A stretch of DNA of 64,000 bases from Chromohalobacter israelensis (GTDB lineage: Bacteria > Pseudomonadota > Gammaproteobacteria > Pseudomonadales > Halomonadaceae), in the NCBI GenBank assembly GCA_000761475.1, contig JQNW01000001.1, positions 434,001-498,000 of the forward strand, written 5' to 3'. Each line of letters starts with the position of its first letter. The first letter of the stretch is position 1. The notes under the pieces are model-generated. The model was not told the origin of the DNA. It saw only the letters and a list, made by a program, of their open reading frames with translations, and did no database searches. A program made the translations under genes and the position numbers. Shown here one piece after another: positions 1-10,236 of this stretch.

Positions 1-907
1 TCGCCGCATCACCGCTGTCGATACCGCCCACGCCGATGATCGGCAGCGTCGGCAGGTGTCGGCGCAACTCGCGAATCACCGCATTGGAAGGCTCGAATAC
101 CGGCCGCCCGGAAAGGCCGCCCGACTCCTCGGCATGTGCCAGCCCCTCGACCGCGTCGCGCGCAATCGTGGTATTGGTGGCGATGACCGCGTCCACTTCA
201 TGGTCAGCCAGCGAACGCGCCACCAGCGCCACTTCCTCGGCCTGCATGTCCGGCGCGATTTTCACGGCCAGCGGCACCGTCCGGCCGTGGCTCTCGTCGA
301 GGCGGCGCTTTTCCTCGCGCAGCGTCCCCAGCAACGCATCCAGATGCTCGCCGAATTGCAGGTTGCGCAACCCCGGCGTGTTCGGCGACGACAGATTGAC
401 GGTGACGTAATGCGCGTGGGCATGCACCTTGCGCAGGCACGTCAGGTAATCGTCCACCGCGCGTTCCACCGGGGTATCCAGGTTCTTGCCGATGTTGATG
501 CCGATGACGCCCACGTACCGGCTCTTGCGCACGTTGTCGACGAGTCGGTCGACGCCGGCGTTGTTGAATCCCATGCGGTTGATGATCGCGCCGCGTTCCG
601 GCACGCGAAACAGACGCGGCCTGGGATTGCCCGCTTGCGGACGCGGCGTCACCGTGCCCACTTCGACGAAGCCGAACCCCAGCGCACCCAGCGCATCGAG
701 ATGCTCGGCGTTCTTGTCGAGCCCTGCCGCCAGCCCCACACGATTGGGGAACGTCAGGCCCATGAGCGTCACCGGTGCCTCGACGCGTTCGCCGCCGAGC
801 CATTTGGTCAGGCCGAGGCGATGTGCCCCCGACAGCGAAGCGAGTGCGAGACCGTGAGCGGTTTCGGGGTCGAGACGGAACAGTAGCGAGCGAGCCAGCG
901 GGTACAT
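1..907 (-). CDS. pyrD: Dihydroorotate dehydrogenase (quinone), class 2, 3' end cut by window edge
   Basis: Oxidises dihydroorotate to orotate with FMN and passes electrons to quinone at the inner membrane (pyrimidine synthesis). The reading frame opens at ATG 907 ([19 protein letters not shown]) and stays open to base 1, giving about 302 residues of a family that is usually about 336, so roughly the last 35 are outside the window. Visible landmarks are the short N-terminal membrane-association helix, the FMN loop [11 protein letters not shown] and the class 2 active-site motif [12 protein letters not shown] with the catalytic Ser. The gene lies downstream of, and in the same direction as, a secreted PPC-repeat protein, but a strong terminator hairpin separates them. 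Identification rests on these family motifs. Confidence 0.95.
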   Translation of the reverse strand, partial: MYPLARSLLFRLDPETAHGLALASLSGAHRLGLTKWLGGERVEAPVTLMGLTFPNRVGLAAGLDKNAEHLDALGALGFGFVEVGTVTPRPQAGNPRPRLFRVPERGAIINRMGFNNAGVDRLVDNVRKSRYVGVIGINIGKNLDTPVERAVDDYLTCLRKVHAHAHYVTVNLSSPNTPGLRNLQFGEHLDALLGTLREEKRRLDESHGRTVPLAVKIAPDMQAEEVALVARSLADHEVDAVIATNTTIARDAVEGLAHAEESGGLSGRPVFEPSNAVIRELRRHLPTLPIIGVGGIDSGDAA

Positions 908-965
908 GAGTCCTCGGGCGAAACGAAAAGCGGGAAACGGCGGGCGGCTAGTATAGCTCATGCGC

Positions 966-1013
966 ATGCAAAAGCGCAGGGCCCGCCTCGCCATGCGGCG
1001 AGACGGGCCCTGC
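966..1013 (-). terminator. Rho-independent terminator after the PPC-repeat gene
   Basis: A long GC-rich inverted repeat (arms starting GCAGGGCCCG at 976 and ending CGGGCCCTGC at 1013) is followed on the minus strand by GCTTTTGC. It lies just behind the stop of the gene at 1033 and upstream of pyrD. Confidence 0.75.
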
Positions 1014-1032
1014 ATCGACACTCGGGCGTCGC

Positions 1033-2082
1033 TTACGGCTGCGTGTCGAGCTGCTGCACACGCAACGTATAGTTGTTGACGCCACTCATCGCGGAGCCGA
1101 ACTTCTGGCCCTTCACCCAGATGTGATAACGCCCGGGCTGCAGAGTGGTCTCGATATCGAAGTCGCCCTCGAAACCCTCGCCCGCATCGCTTGCGACGAC
1201 ATCACCGCTCTCGTCGAGAATACGTGCCTCGAGACGGTAGGTGCCTTCGTTGCCGGGGAAGGTCGAGCTGGTCACCGACACGGTGCCTGCCTCGGCGACA
1301 TCGAAGCTGAGCACTTCACCGCGCTGACGAATCGCGATATCGGCCACGATTTCATCGAACGCCTGCGGCAGGTCCTCTTCGTCACCCGATTGCGCGGCAG
1401 CTCCATCATTATCGCTGCTTGCTGCGGCCCCCGATGACGCCGTGGCGCCGGCGGCCACATCGGAGGCTGCCTCGGTCGCTTCAGGGCGCGGCGCAGCGAT
1501 GGTTGCCACGGCATCTTCGTCATCGACGAAGGCCGTAGTGCGACCATCCTTGCCGGGTCCGCCGAACATGATGCCGCCACCGTCGTCGACGCCGCTCTCA
1601 TCGTTCGACAGCCGGTTGCCCTGGGCATCCAGACCACTGACGGTGACAACAAAGCTGTTGCCTCCCGTCTTTTTGGTGCCGAACTTCTGACCGGATACAC
1701 GCAGCATGTAATCGCCAGGTTCCAGGCGCTGCTCCATGGTCAAGCCATCGTTCTGACCCAGCCCCGATTCCGAGGCAATTTCATTGCCCTGGGCGTCGAG
1801 CAGCGTCGCTTCGATACGATAGTCATCGGAGTCGCCCGGCAGGGTCGAGCTGCGGAATTGATAGCGCCCGGCCTTTTCGACGGTAAAAGGGTGCGTCTGC
1901 GTCCCACCGAAGAAAAAGCTCTGGCTGCGCGCGTCGGAACTCGACTGCAAGAAATCGGTAAGGTCGATCTTGGCCGCCGCTTCCTGAGCCTTCTGTTGCG
2001 CGGCGCTTTGCGCCATGGCCGTCTGCGCCGTTCCGGCCAGTCCCAAGGCCACAAGCATTGTGGTAATCACGCGATGATTCAT
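1033..2082 (-). CDS. Secreted protein with two PPC-like beta-sandwich repeats
   Basis: A 349-residue exported protein of unknown specific role. The N-terminus is a clear Sec signal peptide ([17 protein letters not shown], cleavage likely after TAMA). Two related domains, about residues 60-155 and 255-345, share the motifs SSTFPG/SSTLPG, YRLEA/YRIEA, LQPGRY/LEPGDY and GQKFG, as in bacterial pre-peptidase C-terminal (PPC) domains. They are joined by an Ala/Ser/Asp/Glu-rich acidic linker of about 90 residues (roughly 155-245) that contains no hydrophobic core. No protease or other catalytic domain is attached, although PPC domains usually are found on secreted peptidases. The acidity fits a halophile's periplasm or exterior. 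The gene appears monocistronic, with a terminator downstream. Probably a binding or structural protein; function unknown. Confidence 0.8.
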   Translation of the reverse strand: MNHRVITTMLVALGLAGTAQTAMAQSAAQQKAQEAAAKIDLTDFLQSSSDARSQSFFFGGTQTHPFTVEKAGRYQFRSSTLPGDSDDYRIEATLLDAQGNEIASESGLGQNDGLTMEQRLEPGDYMLRVSGQKFGTKKTGGNSFVVTVSGLDAQGNRLSNDESGVDDGGGIMFGGPGKDGRTTAFVDDEDAVATIAAPRPEATEAASDVAAGATASSGAAASSDNDGAAAQSGDEEDLPQAFDEIVADIAIRQRGEVLSFDVAEAGTVSVTSSTFPGNEGTYRLEARILDESGDVVASDAGEGFEGDFDIETTLQPGRYHIWVKGQKFGSAMSGVNNYTLRVQQLDTQP

Positions 2083-2282
2083 GGGGCTTCTCTACTTGGC
2101 TTCGAACCTGAGTCGGGGCACAGCATATCAGAGACCTAAACGCCCATGCCTCTTTTGCAGGCTCGGCTGGGAGGAAAATTGTGCTGCCTTGTCGTCACGA
2201 TGAGAGGCGATGCGCAAGCGACCGGCAAACGCCACGCCACGACGTCATGCCACCTTACCTGACGCTATCAGCCTCGCCAACG

Positions 2283-2315
2283 ACGCCACCCCGAACATGG
2301 CGCTCGGGGTGGCGT
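2283..2315 (-). terminator. Hairpin after gdhB
   Basis: Perfect 12-bp inverted repeat (ACGCCACCCCGA / TCGGGGTGGCGT, loop 9 nt) immediately behind the gdhB stop codon. There is no T-tract, so it may be a 3'-end stabiliser rather than a classical terminator. The remainder of the 2083-2323 gap shows nothing gene-like. Confidence 0.55.
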
Positions 2316-2323
2316 GACCGGAG

Positions 2324-5300
2324 TCACCCCTCGCCGTTGCTCTCGGCGAGATCGACCAGCTCACGAATGGCCACGGCGAACAACGGGAAGCCGCCCTGAG
2401 AGCCCGAACGCACTTCGTCGAGCAGACCGCACCAGCGCTCGACCAGCCCGGCATGCCGCTCCAGCCACTGGTCGACGCGAGGCTCCACGTCACGCGGCGC
2501 GCCTTCCATCTTGAGCACACTGATGCTGAGCGCCAGTTGCTGGCGATCGAGGTCGTCGCGGAAGGTTTCGCGCGCCTGCGCCTGCCAGCTGTCGCGCACC
2601 TTCAGGGCATTGATCTGGCCGTTCATCCACGGCAGCTCCAGGCGATGACCGATCTCGTAGTAGACCTCGGCCACGCGCTGCACCTTCTCGTCGGTGGCCC
2701 GCGCCGCCTCGATGATGCCGAGACCGGCGTAGAGGCTGCCGGCCGCCGCGATAACGCTCGCCAGACGCTGGGGCACTCCGGCCTTTTCCAGCTCATCGCG
2801 GCGCGTATCCCACGTCTCGCGATCTTCGCCGCGCAGGCGCTTGCCGATGTTCTCCTGCAATTGCGTGACGCGCGGCGCGAAGTACTCGATGGCCTCCTGA
2901 ATGCCCTGGCTGGTGCGGTGACGCAGGAACCAGCGCGTGGCCCGACGCAGCAAGCGCATCAGGTCCAGCATCATGCCGTACTGGACCTGGCTGTCGACCT
3001 GATAGTCGAGCGCCTCGATCTGCTCCCAGAGCCCTTCGAGATTGAAGCAGTCACGCGCGATGATGTAGGCACGCGCCACCTCGGCACGCGAGGCGCCCGT
3101 GGAATCGCGCAGACGCCGCACGAACGAGATGCCCATGTGATCGACCAGGTCGTTGGCGATCTGCGTGGCGGTGATCTCGCGCTTCAGGCGATGCTGATAC
3201 ATCTCGTCCGAGAAGCGCTCGACCAGCGTATGGGGAAAGGCGCGTGCCATGTGCCGCTGCACGTGCGGGTTGTCCGGCAGATCGGAGGCGATCAGATCGG
3301 TCTTCAGGGCACTCTTGGCATAGGAGATCAACACCGAGAGCTCGGGAAGCGTCAGCCCCTTGTCCGCATTGGCGCGCTCGATCAGCACCTCGTCGGAAGG
3401 CAGGAACTCCAGCTCGCGATCCAGGCCGCCCGCGGCTTCCAGTTCGTTGATGAAGCGGCGATACGGTCCCATGCCCTGCTGGCTGAGAATTTCCGACAGC
3501 GAGAGCGCCTGGGTCTGACGATAGTTGTCGCGCAGCACCAGCTCCCCGACTTCCTCGGTCATCTCCGCCAGCATCTGGTTGCGCTGCTTGTCGGTCATGT
3601 CCCCGCGCTTGACGATGTCGTCGAGCAGGATCTTGATGTTGACCTCATGGTCGGAGCAATTGACCCCGCCGGCGTTGTCGATGAAGTCGGTGTTGACGCG
3701 CACGCCCTTCTCCGCCGCCTCCATGCGACCGCGCTGGGTCAGCCCCAGGTTGCCGCCTTCGCCGACCACGCGGCAGCGCAGCTCGCCGCCATCGACGCGC
3801 AGGGCGTCGTTGGCCTTGTCGCCGACATCGGCATGGGTCTCGTCGGCGGCCTTGACGTAGGTCCCGATGCCCCCGTTCCAGAGCAGGTCATAACGCGACA
3901 CGAGAATCGCGCGAATCAGCTCGTTGGGTGACAGCTTGCCGGCCTCGATGTCGAAGGCCTTCTTCATCTCGGCCGTGATGGTGATCGACTTGGCGTCACG
4001 CGAGAACACGCCCCCGCCCTTGGAGATCAAGGAGGTGTCGTAGTCTTCCCAGCTCGAGCGCGCCATTTCGAACATCCGCTGACGCTCCTTGAACGACGCC
4101 GCCGGATCCGGGTCGGGATCGACGAAGATGTGCCGGTGGTTGAAGGCGGCCACGAGGCGAATCTTGTCGGACAGCAGCATGCCGTTGCCGAACACGTCCC
4201 CCGCCATGTCGCCGATCCCCACCACGCTGAAGGGCGTTTCCTGGGTATTGAGGCCCATTTCGCGGAAGTGGCGCTTGACCGATTCCCACGCCCCCTTGGC
4301 GGTGATCCCCATCTTCTTGTGATCGTAACCATGCTCGCCGCCGGAGGCGAAGGCATCGCCCAGCCAGTGGCCATACTCCAGCGAGATGGCGTTGGCGATG
4401 TCCGAGAAGGTGGCGGTGCCCTTGTCGGCGGCCACCACCAGATAGGGGTCGTCATCGTCGTGACGCACGACGCGTTCGGGCGGCACCACGTCGCCGCCTT
4501 CCAGGTTGTCGGTCACGTCCAGCAGGGCGCGAATGAAGATCTGGTAGCAGGCGATGCCTTCCTTCTGCACGGCGTCACGATCGGCGCCTTCGGGCATGCG
4601 CTTGCAGATGAAGCCGCCCTTGGCGCCCACCGGCACGATCACCGCGTTCTTGACCTGCTGCGCCTTGACCAGCCCCAGCACCTCGGTACGGAAGTCCTCG
4701 TGGCGGTCGGACCAGCGCAGCCCGCCGCGCGCGACCTTGCCGCCACGCAGGTGCACCCCTTCGACACGCGGCGAGTAGACGAAAATCTCGAACATCGGTC
4801 GCGGCTTGGGCATGTCCGGCACCCGCGTCGGCTCGAGCTTGAAGGCGATGTAATCCTTGGGCTCGCCACCCTCGCGCTGCTGATAGTAGTTGGTCCGCAG
4901 CGTGGCCTGGATCAGCGCCACGTAACGGCGCAGCAGCAGGTCGTCATTGAGGCTGGCCACCTGATCGAGCAACCCCTCGATGCGGGCCACGCACTCGTCG
5001 ACCTCGTCCTCGCTGGCGGTGTCGTCGGGGTCGAAGCGCAGTTCGAAGAGCGTCACCAGCTCGCGGGTGATCTCCGGATGGCTCGCCAGGGTGTTGGCGA
5101 TGTAGTCCTGCGACAGCCCGAACCGCAACTGCTTGAGATAGCGGGCATAGGCGCGCAGCACGGCGACCTCGCGCCAGGCCAGGTTGGCACCGATGACCAG
5201 ACGATTGAAGGCATCGCTCTCGGCATCGCCGGTCCAGATCCGCGTGAACGCTTCGATGAACACGTCACGCATTTCCTGCAGATTGACGACGCCGTCGCCA

Positions 5301-7162
5301 CGATGCTCGAGCGTGAAATCGTGAATCCAGTAGGTCCGCTCGGGGCACTGGATATCGTAGGGACGCTCGCTGATCACCCTCAGCCCCAGGTTCTCGAGCA
5401 CCGGCAGCACATCGGAGAGCGGGATGGGATGGTCGGCGTGGAACAGCTTGAGGTTGACCCCGTCGATGTTCTCCTCGACCAGCCGGTACAGGCTGAGGCT
5501 GATCGGCGCAGGCGCATCCAGCTCGCTGAGATGATGGATGTCGTAGACGGCGGTACGCGCGGAGAAGTCCTCGCGGTAGCTGCTGGGAAACGCCTCGCGA
5601 TACTGCTGCATCAAGCGGTTCGCCTGCTCCTCGCCATAGCCTTCGACCATGGCCGACTGCAGGTCGTCGCGCCAGCTCCGCGACAGGGCCGCGATCTTCT
5701 TCTCGAGCCGCCGCACGTCATATTCGGCCGGGCGCTCGCCGTTGAAGCGCAGAATGAACTGAATGCGCGCCAGCACCGACTCGGAAAGGTAGGTGTTGAA
5801 ATCGCCGAACGTGGCGTCGAGCTCCTCGCAGAGCATGTTCTGGATGCGCACGCGCAGTTCGGTGGAAAACACGTCGCGTGGCACGAATGCCAGGCACGAA
5901 TAGAACTGACCGAAGCGGTCCTCGCGAATGAACAGCCGAACCTTGCGCCGTTCACGGATGTTGAGGATCCCGAAGACGGTACGCGCCAGCTCGTCGGTGT
6001 CGATCTGGAACAGGTCGTCGCGCGGATAGACCTCGAGGATCTGCGTCAGCTGCTTGCCGTTGTGACCCTTGGGATTGACGCCCGCCGCCTTGATGACGGC
6101 TTCGATCTTCTTGCGCAGCACCGGCACGTTGCGCGGCGACTCGTTGTAGACCGTCGAGGTGTAAAGCCCCAGAAAGCGCCGCTCGCCGACCACGCGGCCC
6201 TCTTCGTCGTAACGGTCGATGGAGATGTAATCCGGGTAGGCGGGGCGATGCACGCGCGCGTGGTAGGCGCTCTTGGCGAAGGACAACAGCTCCGGCACCA
6301 GCACGTACTGATCGTCCTCGATGCCCTCGTCGGTCGTGATCCGCTCGCGATAACGCGGCTGATCGAGCTTGAAGACGCCCAGCTCGCTCTTGGGGATCTG
6401 ACGCAGGCGATCCTGGCCGTCTTCCTGCACCACTTCGTATTCGTCGTAGCCCAGGAAGGTGAAATGATCGTCGAGCAACCATTCCAGGAAGGCGATGGCT
6501 TCCTTGTGATCGTCGGCCTTGATCTGCTTGGGACGCTTGGCCTTGAGTTCCTTGAGTGCCTGACGCACCTGATCGCGCATGGGGTCGAAGTCCTCGACCG
6601 CCGCGCGCACGTCGCGCAGCACTTCCTCGAGGCCCTCGTGCAGGTCATCCAGGGTCGCCGCATCCGAGTGGCGGTCGACCTCGACCAGGATGATCGATTC
6701 GCGTGCCGACGGCGCATCCTTGGCCTCGGTCGAGGTGACACGCTTGAGGTGATGCTTGGCATCACGCTCCACCGCCAGCACGGCGTTGTGAATCGCGTGC
6801 ACCGTCAGGCCGCGCCGGTTGAGTTCGATGCGCACCGAGTCGACCAGAAACGGCATATCCTCGTGGAGCACGGCCACCACGGTGTGCGGCGATTGCCAGC
6901 CGTGTTCCTCGAAGTCGGCGTTGAACACGCGCACCTTGGCATCGCGGGGGTCATGCGTCTGCATGAAATGCCATGCCGACAACGTGGCACCGTAGATATC
7001 GTCGAGGCCGCGCTCCGCGGCTTCCTCGAAGGGCGCCGAGGCATACAGATCCTCGGCAAACGCGGCGATCCGCTGCACTTTGTCCTGCGGCAGACGCTTG
7101 GCCAGTTGTTCCTTGAGCTGGGCGAGAAAGTCTTCCTTGCCCTCGATCGCGACGTGTTGCAT
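2324..7162 (-). CDS. gdhB: NAD-specific glutamate dehydrogenase, 180-kDa class
   Basis: Catabolic enzyme converting L-glutamate + NAD+ to 2-oxoglutarate + ammonia + NADH. The 1612-residue length matches the large bacterial GDH-180 class. The N-terminal half (about 1-700) carries the ACT-like regulatory segments of the family (for example MPFLVDSVRIELNRRG near residue 105). The catalytic half begins near residue 800 with GGKVARGGLRWSDRHEDFR, then the Lys-containing glutamate-site motif VPVGAKGGF, GIGDMAGDVFGNGM and NGGIGTYVKA. I chose ATG 7162; the codon one triplet upstream is TTG. It is transcribed alone, separated from trmA by 169 bp in which I see no obvious signal, and is followed by a hairpin. 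In halophiles this enzyme links glutamate used as osmolyte or nitrogen store to the TCA cycle (inference). Confidence 0.96.
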   Translation of the reverse strand: MQHVAIEGKEDFLAQLKEQLAKRLPQDKVQRIAAFAEDLYASAPFEEAAERGLDDIYGATLSAWHFMQTHDPRDAKVRVFNADFEEHGWQSPHTVVAVLHEDMPFLVDSVRIELNRRGLTVHAIHNAVLAVERDAKHHLKRVTSTEAKDAPSARESIILVEVDRHSDAATLDDLHEGLEEVLRDVRAAVEDFDPMRDQVRQALKELKAKRPKQIKADDHKEAIAFLEWLLDDHFTFLGYDEYEVVQEDGQDRLRQIPKSELGVFKLDQPRYRERITTDEGIEDDQYVLVPELLSFAKSAYHARVHRPAYPDYISIDRYDEEGRVVGERRFLGLYTSTVYNESPRNVPVLRKKIEAVIKAAGVNPKGHNGKQLTQILEVYPRDDLFQIDTDELARTVFGILNIRERRKVRLFIREDRFGQFYSCLAFVPRDVFSTELRVRIQNMLCEELDATFGDFNTYLSESVLARIQFILRFNGERPAEYDVRRLEKKIAALSRSWRDDLQSAMVEGYGEEQANRLMQQYREAFPSSYREDFSARTAVYDIHHLSELDAPAPISLSLYRLVEENIDGVNLKLFHADHPIPLSDVLPVLENLGLRVISERPYDIQCPERTYWIHDFTLEHRGDGVVNLQEMRDVFIEAFTRIWTGDAESDAFNRLVIGANLAWREVAVLRAYARYLKQLRFGLSQDYIANTLASHPEITRELVTLFELRFDPDDTASEDEVDECVARIEGLLDQVASLNDDLLLRRYVALIQATLRTNYYQQREGGEPKDYIAFKLEPTRVPDMPKPRPMFEIFVYSPRVEGVHLRGGKVARGGLRWSDRHEDFRTEVLGLVKAQQVKNAVIVPVGAKGGFICKRMPEGADRDAVQKEGIACYQIFIRALLDVTDNLEGGDVVPPERVVRHDDDDPYLVVAADKGTATFSDIANAISLEYGHWLGDAFASGGEHGYDHKKMGITAKGAWESVKRHFREMGLNTQETPFSVVGIGDMAGDVFGNGMLLSDKIRLVAAFNHRHIFVDPDPDPAASFKERQRMFEMARSSWEDYDTSLISKGGGVFSRDAKSITITAEMKKAFDIEAGKLSPNELIRAILVSRYDLLWNGGIGTYVKAADETHADVGDKANDALRVDGGELRCRVVGEGGNLGLTQRGRMEAAEKGVRVNTDFIDNAGGVNCSDHEVNIKILLDDIVKRGDMTDKQRNQMLAEMTEEVGELVLRDNYRQTQALSLSEILSQQGMGPYRRFINELEAAGGLDRELEFLPSDEVLIERANADKGLTLPELSVLISYAKSALKTDLIASDLPDNPHVQRHMARAFPHTLVERFSDEMYQHRLKREITATQIANDLVDHMGISFVRRLRDSTGASRAEVARAYIIARDCFNLEGLWEQIEALDYQVDSQVQYGMMLDLMRLLRRATRWFLRHRTSQGIQEAIEYFAPRVTQLQENIGKRLRGEDRETWDTRRDELEKAGVPQRLASVIAAAGSLYAGLGIIEAARATDEKVQRVAEVYYEIGHRLELPWMNGQINALKVRDSWQAQARETFRDDLDRQQLALSISVLKMEGAPRDVEPRVDQWLERHAGLVERWCGLLDEVRSGSQGGFPLFAVAIRELVDLAESNGEG

Positions 7163-7331
7163 CAAGCACCTCGGCTACGACCGGCCGCGTGTCGCGGCCA
7201 GTGAATGATCCTTCGGCGATGCATGCCTCTCCCGCACGCATCGCCACGGTGATACGAGCTTACTCCTGTCGCGCCCTCGACCCCACCGATGTGACGCTCC
7301 CTCATGGCGTATGCCGGTTGTGCATGGGGTC

Positions 7332-8453
7332 TCACGCGCGCGCTGCCGGCGCCCGGCGCTCCAGCAACACGCCGCATTCGCAATGATCGGTGTACGGAAA
7401 CTGATCGAACAATGCGAAACGGGTCACGACATGCGTGGCACTCAATTGCTCGAGATTCGCCTCGAGCGTATCCGGGTTACAGGAAATATAGACGATGCGC
7501 TCATAGACCTTGAGCTGCTCGCAGCTGTGCGCATCGAGTCCGGCCCGCGGCGGGTCCACCAAGGCCGTGGTGAAGGTGTGCTCGTCGAGTGCCAGCGCCG
7601 CCACTCGACGCCCGGTCTTCTCGCCGGCCAGGGCGGCGCTGAATTCCTCGGCGGACATGCGCGCCACCACGGCATTGGCCACGGCGTTGGCTTCGAGATT
7701 GACGTTGGCCGACGCCACCGAGGTCCGGGAGATTTCGGTGGCCACCACGCGCCGGAAGTTCTCGGCCAGGGCCACCGTGAAATTGCCGTTGCCGCAGTAG
7801 AATTCCACCAGGTCGCCCTCGCGGCTCTCGCGGGTCACGTCCCGCGCCCAGCCTAGCATCGACTGGCAAATCGCGGCATTGGGCTGGGTAAAACTGTTTT
7901 CCACCTGCTGATAGACGAACTCGCGCCTCTCGACCTGCAGGCGCTCCCAGACATGGTCGCGATCGAGCACCAGGCGTTGCTTGCGTGCCCGGCCGATGAT
8001 CGATACGCCCAGCGTCGTCTGCAGCGCGCGTGCCTCTTGTTCCCACGCCGCGTCGAGCTGGCGGTGATAGATCAAGGTCACGAGCGCCTCGCCGCTCAAG
8101 GTGGTCAAGAACTCCACCTGGAACAGCTTGCGCCGCAGCACGTCGCTGGCCAGCAGGGCCTCGCGCAACGCCGGCATGAGGGCGTTGATACGCTCGCTGG
8201 CCACAGGATAGTCGTCGAGGCGGATCACCTCCTTGCGCTTGGGGTCGCTCGGGTCGACCTCGAACATGGCATAGAACAGGTCATCGCCTTCATGCCACAG
8301 CCGAAACTCGCAGCGCTGACGGTAATGGCTCGGCGGCGAGGGAAAGACCTCCAGCGCCGGCGGTGAAAAGCGCGCGAATTGCGCCGTGACACGCTCGCGC
8401 TTGGCGTCGAGCTGGGCCTCGTAACGTTCGGGTTCGACGACGGGTACGGCCAC
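7332..8453 (-). CDS. trmA: tRNA (uracil-5-)-methyltransferase
   Basis: Uses S-adenosylmethionine to make ribothymidine at U54 in the T-loop of tRNAs. 373 residues, close to E. coli TrmA (366). The reading frame is open further upstream, but the real start is GTG at 8453 (MAVPVVEPERYEAQL), which has a strong AAAGGAG ribosome site (8459-8465) at good spacing and aligns with the family N-terminus. Landmarks: SHYRQRCEFRLWHEGDDL near residue 40, QVENSFTQPN, the SAM-binding motif EFYCGNGNF, the DPPRAGLD loop, the nucleophile Cys in YISCNPDTL, and a C-terminal Glu in CECGVLLE. It lies 67 bp downstream of murI on the same strand. Confidence 0.96.
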   Translation of the reverse strand: MAVPVVEPERYEAQLDAKRERVTAQFARFSPPALEVFPSPPSHYRQRCEFRLWHEGDDLFYAMFEVDPSDPKRKEVIRLDDYPVASERINALMPALREALLASDVLRRKLFQVEFLTTLSGEALVTLIYHRQLDAAWEQEARALQTTLGVSIIGRARKQRLVLDRDHVWERLQVERREFVYQQVENSFTQPNAAICQSMLGWARDVTRESREGDLVEFYCGNGNFTVALAENFRRVVATEISRTSVASANVNLEANAVANAVVARMSAEEFSAALAGEKTGRRVAALALDEHTFTTALVDPPRAGLDAHSCEQLKVYERIVYISCNPDTLEANLEQLSATHVVTRFALFDQFPYTDHCECGVLLERRAPAARA

Positions 8454-8520
8454 GAAAACTCCTTTCAACGAAAACTCGCGGTCTCGCCCACGGCGATACC
8501 GCCTCATGAATATCAGCAGA

Positions 8521-9324
8521 TCAAGCTCTGTCCGAGAAAACGTCGGGCAGCGACAGGGCGCGCGGCGCGCTGAAACCGTATTCCGCCAGGGCCCGCGCCA
8601 ACCCCGGCCGGTGCGGCGCACTGGCCCAGCTCTCGCCCGCGCCGGGCATGTTGCACGGAGCGGGCGTCACCACCTGCGCCACACGCCGCGCGATGGCGTC
8701 GCCGGAGTCTATCCAGCGCACGTCACGCGGTGCCTGGGCCGCCAGCGTCTCGCGCAGCAGCGGGAAATGCGTGCACCCCAGCACCACGGTATCGAGGTCC
8801 GGCGCTTCCCATAAGGGCGCCAGGCTCGCGGCGATGACCGCCTCGTCGGGCGCACGACCGGCCAGCACCCGCTCGGCCTGCGCCACCAGCGGATCGGCGG
8901 CCAGCCGGATGACCGTGCAATGCGTGGCGAACTCGCCGATCAGGCGCTGCGTATAAGGACGCGATACCGTCGCCGAGGTCGCCAGCAGCCCGAACACGCC
9001 ACTGCGCGAGAGCTGGGCGGCAGGCTTGATCGCCGGCACGGTGCCGATCACCGGGACCGTCAGGCTCTCGCGCAGCGCCTGTAGCGCCAAGGTGCTGGCC
9101 GTGTTGCAGGCCACCACCAGCGCGCACGCGCCGCTGGCCGCCACCGCCGCGCGGCACGCCGCCACGATGCGCGCGACCAGCCAGGCATCGGGCTTGGTCC
9201 CGTACGGCAAGGCCGCGTTGTCGCAGACATAGGCCAGCGCCGCGCCGGGCAGGCGCGCCCGCAAGGCCCCCACCACCGACAGCCCGCCGACGCCGGAGTC
9301 GAAGATCAGGATCGGCGCCGTCAT
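8521..9324 (-). CDS. murI: Glutamate racemase
   Basis: Interconverts L- and D-glutamate for peptidoglycan precursors; cytoplasmic, cofactor-independent. 267 residues. The phosphate-binding N-terminal motif FDSGVGGLSV and the two catalytic cysteines, in VACNTAST and in LGCTHFPLL, are all present, with YGTK between. The ATG at 9324 overlaps the stop of the LysR gene upstream as ATGA, so the two are probably translationally coupled. trmA follows 67 bp downstream. Confidence 0.96.
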   Translation of the reverse strand: MTAPILIFDSGVGGLSVVGALRARLPGAALAYVCDNAALPYGTKPDAWLVARIVAACRAAVAASGACALVVACNTASTLALQALRESLTVPVIGTVPAIKPAAQLSRSGVFGLLATSATVSRPYTQRLIGEFATHCTVIRLAADPLVAQAERVLAGRAPDEAVIAASLAPLWEAPDLDTVVLGCTHFPLLRETLAAQAPRDVRWIDSGDAIARRVAQVVTPAPCNMPGAGESWASAPHRPGLARALAEYGFSAPRALSLPDVFSDRA

Positions 9325-10214
9325 GCGCGAGCCTCCGCAAAGTGTGCCAGCAAGGTGTCCACCAGCGCCCGCAAACGTGCGGGGATGAATTCACGCTCGG
9401 CATACAGCAGGTGCACGCTGATCGGTGCCACGCTGAAGCCGTCGAGAACGCGCACCAGGCGTCCGGCCTCGACTTCCGGTTCGCCCAGAAACGCCGGTTT
9501 GTAGACCAGGCCCATGCCGCGTATCGCGGCTTCGGTCAGGGCGCGACCGTTGTTGCAGGCCATGACCGGGCGAATGCGGACCCGATACGGCGCGCCCTCG
9601 ACCTGGAAGTGCCAGTACTGCCCTTCGCGGGCCAGGCTGTAGTGCAGGCAACGATGCCCCCGCAGGTCGGCGGGATGCGTCGGGGTCCCGTGACGCGCCA
9701 GGTACGACGGCGCGGCATACACGTGGCGCGGCATGTCCATCAGCGGGCGCGCGATCAGGCTGGAGTCCTCCAGCTCGCCGATGCGCACCACCAGATCGAA
9801 ATCCTCGGCCACCGGATCGACGCGCCGATCCTCGAGCACGACGTCGAGCATCACCGCGGGATGACGACACTCGAAGGCCTGCAGGGCCGGGATCAGCGCG
9901 CGCACCCCGAAGTCCAGCGGCGCGGAGAGACGCAGCTTGCCGCGCACCTCGCCACGCTGCTCGCCGAGGCCCGTTTCCAGCTCCTGCAATTCGTCGAGCA
10001 GGCGACTGGCGCCGTTGAGATAGCGCTCGCCCTCGGCGGTCAGCTGCAAGCGCCGCGTGGTACGCGTCAACAGCCGCCCCCCCAGGCTGGCTTCCAGCTT
10101 GGCGATCTGCTTGCTGACCATGGCGTTGGAGAGTTCCAGCTTGCGCGCGCCACCGGCGAAGCTCCCCGCGTCGACCACGGCACGAAAGATGTGCATCGCC
10201 TGCAGGCGGTCCAT
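9321..10214 (-). CDS. LysR-family transcriptional regulator
   Basis: 297-residue DNA-binding regulator of unknown target. Start taken as ATG 10214 (MDRLQAMHIFRAVVDAGSFA), which gives a normal LysR length; the open frame extends further but without family similarity. Residues 1-60 are the winged helix-turn-helix (ARKLELSNAMVSKQIAKLE), and residues 90-295 the periplasmic-binding-protein-like effector domain. The typical GDLDLVVRIGEL-like segment (EDFDLVVRIGELEDSSL) resembles the CrgA/DsdC-like group of LysR proteins. The stop overlaps the murI start by 4 bp. A 22-bp direct repeat lies 23 bp upstream of the start and may be its own operator. It is divergently placed from the LexA-controlled umuDC operon. 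Confidence 0.9.
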   Translation of the reverse strand: MDRLQAMHIFRAVVDAGSFAGGARKLELSNAMVSKQIAKLEASLGGRLLTRTTRRLQLTAEGERYLNGASRLLDELQELETGLGEQRGEVRGKLRLSAPLDFGVRALIPALQAFECRHPAVMLDVVLEDRRVDPVAEDFDLVVRIGELEDSSLIARPLMDMPRHVYAAPSYLARHGTPTHPADLRGHRCLHYSLAREGQYWHFQVEGAPYRVRIRPVMACNNGRALTEAAIRGMGLVYKPAFLGEPEVEAGRLVRVLDGFSVAPISVHLLYAEREFIPARLRALVDTLLAHFAEARA

Positions 10215-10236
10215 ACGGCTCCCTCGTATCGACGTC

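Noticed and set aside
4130-7204. 1024-codon plus-strand open frame opposite gdhB
   Set aside because: High-GC codon bias opens antisense frames. It has no family motifs and lies entirely over the well-supported gdhB gene.
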